Positions 29,653-31,955 of a stretch of DNA of 31,955 nt are shown here, piece by piece. Both the position numbers and the translations under genes were made by a program. Source of the DNA: a virus. The notes under the pieces are model-generated. The model had not been told where the DNA came from. It worked only from the letters and a program-made list of their open reading frames with translations, and made no database searches. The first letter of the stretch is position 1, and the number at the start of each line of letters is the position of its first letter. The stretch covers positions 1 to 31,955 of IMG/VR virus record IMGVR_UViG_3300029989_000111. One strand, 5' to 3'.

Positions 29653-30281
29653 GCCGCAAGCCGATAAACGTCGAGTTACGCGGTCTTAAAACTCCGCGTG
29701 AGCGTGTCTGGAATGCCATTTTGGTGGTGGGCGCTGGTGGTGCGCAATTTGACCGCGACACCATTCAGGACCACTGCAGCCCAATGGTCAACTGGACGCA
29801 GGTCGATGACTACACCGATGACCTGGAAAAAGGCGGATTTATCCAGCGTGTGCAAGGGACCGGAACCCGTGAGGTTTTGCAGACTGCGCTGCAATTCACG
29901 CTGGTCAAAGCCCAAGGCATTGCACCGAGGATCAGCGCAAAGGGCGAGAAAGTCACCCAAGGCTCAGGCACAGAGTCCATGTGGCGCGCAATGAAAGTGC
30001 TGGGCACGTTCGACCACAACGACATCGCCAGGGCCGCCACGATGGGCAGCATTGTCGTCAAGCCGCAGACGGCGAAGAGCTACGTTGCGCACCTGGCGCG
30101 GGCGGGCTACCTCATCATGGTTCGACCTTCCAAACCGGGAATCCCCGCAAAGCACCGGCTCGGAAAAAACACCGGTATGCACGCGCCAGCCATCACCCGC
30201 ATGAAAGTCGTGTTTGACCGCAACACGGGACAACTTGCCACTCTGGAAACTGCGCAGGAGGTCTGCGATGCGCTCGAATAA
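29649..30281 (+). CDS. Hypothetical early protein with two winged-helix-like parts
   Basis: 210 aa from the ATG at 29649, with AGGGGG upstream. Two repeats look winged-helix-like: about 15-75 (RERVWNAILVVGAGGAQFDRDTIQDH, then VDDYTDDLEKGGFIQRV) and 109-163 (ESMWRAMKVLGTFDHNDIARAA, then AKSYVAHLARAGYLIMV). A DNA-binding role is inferred. Such genes follow B in other Mu-like phages. It ends just inside the next gene. Confidence 0.7.
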   Translation: MSRKPINVELRGLKTPRERVWNAILVVGAGGAQFDRDTIQDHCSPMVNWTQVDDYTDDLEKGGFIQRVQGTGTREVLQTALQFTLVKAQGIAPRISAKGEKVTQGSGTESMWRAMKVLGTFDHNDIARAATMGSIVVKPQTAKSYVAHLARAGYLIMVRPSKPGIPAKHRLGKNTGMHAPAITRMKVVFDRNTGQLATLETAQEVCDALE

Positions 30282-30624
30282 GCCCTGCAAGGTGTGCGGC
30301 GTGCTGCCTGCCGATGTCAAAACTGCCTTGCATGAAGCCGTTACCCGCTTCGGCTCCCAGACCAAGGTGGCCGATCAGTTGGGCGTGAGCACTGCGGTGG
30401 TGAGCACGCTGCTCAACGACAAATACCCCGGAAACGTCGAGCAGATGGCCCAGCGCATCCGGGGCCAGTACATGCACGCCATCGTGATGTGCCCAGTCAT
30501 GGGCACCTTGGGCAAACGCAACTGCCTCGACAACCAGGCTATGCCCGTGGCCTTCACCAACCCACTGCGGGCCGCGCTGGGCCGTGCCTGCAAAACCTGC
30601 AGCAATCGAAAGGACTTGACGTGA
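30268..30624 (+). CDS. HTH / cysteine-cluster regulator
   Basis: 118 aa. AGGAGG stands before the ATG at 30268. An N-terminal CKVCG (Cys7, Cys10), a HTH near 30-52 (SQTKVADQLGVSTAVVSTLLNDKYPG) and later Cys at 75, 86, 108 and 111 (ACKTC) suggest a small metal-binding DNA-binding protein. A regulator of early or middle genes is likely; the partner sites are unknown. Confidence 0.72.
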   Translation: MRSNKPCKVCGVLPADVKTALHEAVTRFGSQTKVADQLGVSTAVVSTLLNDKYPGNVEQMAQRIRGQYMHAIVMCPVMGTLGKRNCLDNQAMPVAFTNPLRAALGRACKTCSNRKDLT

Positions 30625-30896
30625 TTCGCTCTACTCTTACCCGGCGCCGCCCTGCGACGCACTTTCGCAAATGCATCCGCAGCTGGTTTCGGCATGAGGG
30701 CCGCATCGTGCGGATGCTGTCCTATACAGACTACAGCGCCTGCGAAACCGGCGGTGAGCCACGCATCTTCTACAAGCTGCTCGACCACACCCGCTACGCA
30801 AAGGGGATGCATTGCCTTCCGAATGAGGCCGACTTTCTCGTATTGCAAGTTCTGCCGCATCTCCAGCCAGGCGAATGGATCGAGGTGGTTTATTAA
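30621..30896 (+). CDS. Small hypothetical protein (GTG start)
   Basis: 91 aa. The GTG at 30621 overlaps the TGA of the gene before (GTGA) and has AAGGA eight bases before it. The sequence is basic at the start, then a compact region (MLSYTDYSACETGGEPRIFYKLLDHTRYAKG). I do not recognise it. It is part of the overlapping early train. Confidence 0.7.
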   Translation: MIRSTLTRRRPATHFRKCIRSWFRHEGRIVRMLSYTDYSACETGGEPRIFYKLLDHTRYAKGMHCLPNEADFLVLQVLPHLQPGEWIEVVY

Positions 30897-31042
30897 TGAA
30901 AACCTACCTGATCACCATCGTGATGCCTGACGGCTCACAGGGCCGCTGCCGTGGCCAGTTCTTCAGTGACTGGGATGCCATCGACTGCATGCTGGTTACC
31001 TTTTTTAATGCCCAACGCATCAGCGCCCGGAGGCTCGCATGA
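30896..31042 (+). CDS. Very small early protein, 48 aa
   Basis: 48 aa (MKTYLITIVMPDGSQGRCRGQFFSDWDAIDC and onward), too short for most gene callers. Its ATG uses the last base of the preceding TAA, GAGGTGG lies upstream, and its TGA overlaps the next ATG. Small genes of this look are common in Mu-like prophages. The function is unknown. Confidence 0.65.
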   Translation: MKTYLITIVMPDGSQGRCRGQFFSDWDAIDCMLVTFFNAQRISARRLA

Positions 31043-31257
31043 AACTCAAAACCTGCCACGCCCAAGGCGCATGCCTTGCGCTGCGCCGCTGCCCATATTG
31101 CCGGGCGCCTTATTACCCCTTTGCCCCCGGCGCGATTGAACACCAGCCGCGCCGCTGGTCCAAAACGACTCGCATCAACGTCGCCCGCGCTGTCTGGCTG
31201 CTGGTGCTCGGCGTGATTGCCGCCCTTGCGCGCTTGCTGACTGGAGGCCTGCTGTGA
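31039..31257 (+). CDS. Small Cys/TM protein
   Basis: 72 aa. A Cys-rich front (C6, C12, then CPYC at 18-21) like half a zinc ribbon is followed by a basic linker and one TM segment (about 51-71, AVWLLVLGVIAALARLLTGGLL). The start overlaps the 48-aa gene (ATGA) and the stop overlaps the next GTG. The family is not recognised. Confidence 0.65.
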   Translation: MKLKTCHAQGACLALRRCPYCRAPYYPFAPGAIEHQPRRWSKTTRINVARAVWLLVLGVIAALARLLTGGLL

Positions 31258-31715
31258 GCCAAAACACTGCACCCCTCATCGTCCCTCATGCATCGCGTAG
31301 CGCGGGCAGCACCGCAATTTTGGAATACCTGGCGCGGCTGTGGCCAATGGATGCCACGCGCACCGAGCTTGAGACTGTGTTTTCCAACGCTGAACCAGAT
31401 CCGCATCACATTCCTGTAGCCAGGCGCATGAGCATGACACTGGCCAATCTGCGCGCCACTGCGCAGTTGACCCGCCTGGGCTCCGGCAAAGAATCTAAAT
31501 TTATTCTGGGTCCAGGAGCTCAGCTCATCAAAGGCAAGCCCGAGCCAGCCAGCGCTGCAAAGCGCGCCAAACCCCCTACCGCTGCCGGTGAACGCACCAA
31601 GGCGCGCGATTGCGAAGTGCTGACCAGCTCGATTTATCAGCCCAAACCGTGGCCGATAAACCGCACCGGCGCTCAAGATTTTCAAGCCGCGCCCAGCGTC
31701 GGCACCCATTGCTGA
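31254..31715 (+). CDS. Hypothetical winged-helix-like protein (GTG start)
   Basis: 153 aa from a GTG that overlaps the TGA before it. Residues 20-88 look like a winged helix (STAILEYLARLWPMDATRTELETVF, then ANLRATAQLTRLGSGKESKFIL). The rest is Lys/Ala/Pro-rich and probably disordered. A DNA-binding role is possible. No family is recognised. Confidence 0.62.
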   Translation: MSQNTAPLIVPHASRSAGSTAILEYLARLWPMDATRTELETVFSNAEPDPHHIPVARRMSMTLANLRATAQLTRLGSGKESKFILGPGAQLIKGKPEPASAAKRAKPPTAAGERTKARDCEVLTSSIYQPKPWPINRTGAQDFQAAPSVGTHC

Positions 31716-31722
31716 GTCAGTC

Positions 31723-31955
31723 ATGGACAACGAAGCAATCCAAGAGCGCAAAGCGCACATCGAACGTCTGGCGGGCAAGCTGCTGAGCGCCGCTGAAGGC
31801 GCAAGTCACACGCTGCTGATTGAAGCCCTGATTACAGCGTTTGTCGCTGTTGCAGAGAAGCACAGTTGCTGCACCCAAATGGCCGCCTATGCCGCGCTGC
31901 TGGCCACTCAGCGGCTGCAAAACACCATTGACACAAATGCGGCCACCACCCGCCC
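31723..31955 (+). CDS. Hypothetical early protein (partial)
   Basis: Open from an ATG at 31723 to the window edge (77 full codons). It starts MDNEAIQERKAHIERLAGKLL and is helical, with two Cys (SCCTQ) near 49. The ribosome-binding site is weak. It continues the early operon to the right; the C-terminus is not seen. Confidence 0.6.
   Translation, partial: MDNEAIQERKAHIERLAGKLLSAAEGASHTLLIEALITAFVAVAEKHSCCTQMAAYAALLATQRLQNTIDTNAATTR

Noticed and set aside
1-31955. Prophage ends or attachment sites
   Set aside because: No host gene, no 5-bp target duplication and no Mu-type end repeats can be shown; both edges are inside phage operons.

Overview
The window is the inside of a Mu-like transposable prophage (a contractile-tailed myophage) in a GC-rich host. 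GC content, codon use and overall style fit a betaproteobacterium of the Burkholderiales/Comamonadaceae type; that host call is inference, because no chromosomal gene and neither prophage end is in the window.

Layout. Two divergent transcription units meet at about 24.1 kb. Leftward (minus strand, 24084 to 1) run an XRE-type repressor with a co-transcribed two-TM membrane protein, then lysis genes (M15-type endolysin, GTA-type holin), small gp25/gp26-like genes, terminase small and large subunits, portal (gp29), head morphogenesis protein F, protease I with in-frame nested scaffold Z, a small head protein, major capsid protein T, gp35, gp36, tail morphogenesis G, gp37, gp38, sheath L, tube, tail chaperone with a predicted -1 frameshift, tape measure, N, P, gp45, gp46, gp47, gp48 and an incomplete tail-fibre gene with an SGNH-hydrolase domain. 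Rightward (plus strand, 24164 to the right edge) runs the early operon: a BcepMu gp16-type DNA-binding protein, a BRO-N/HTH fusion, small coiled-coil and unknown proteins, a stand-alone Mu-type HTH protein, transposase A, target-DNA ATPase B and a train of small overlapping genes, many of them HTH or cysteine-cluster proteins.

How it works together. A near-consensus early promoter (24096-24125) has a perfect inverted repeat between its -35 and -10 boxes, with a second half-related site 31 bp away over the repressor start. This is a simple lysogeny switch. Early genes supply transposition and regulators; the leftward late operon builds head, tail and lysis functions. Most junctions are ATGA or TGATG overlaps, so translation is probably coupled. 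A divergent plan with a gp16-type regulator resembles BcepMu, while the order of head and tail genes is that of Mu, so the phage looks mosaic.

Points most worth a second look: the repressor-linked membrane protein (possible exclusion gene); the partial duplication of the transposase N-terminus as a separate regulator gene; a probable antisense gene inside the early operon (25729-26010); the tail-chaperone frameshift; the AT-rich SGNH-hydrolase fibre; and the nested palindromes between F and I. No tRNA, rRNA, CRISPR array or insertion sequence was seen.
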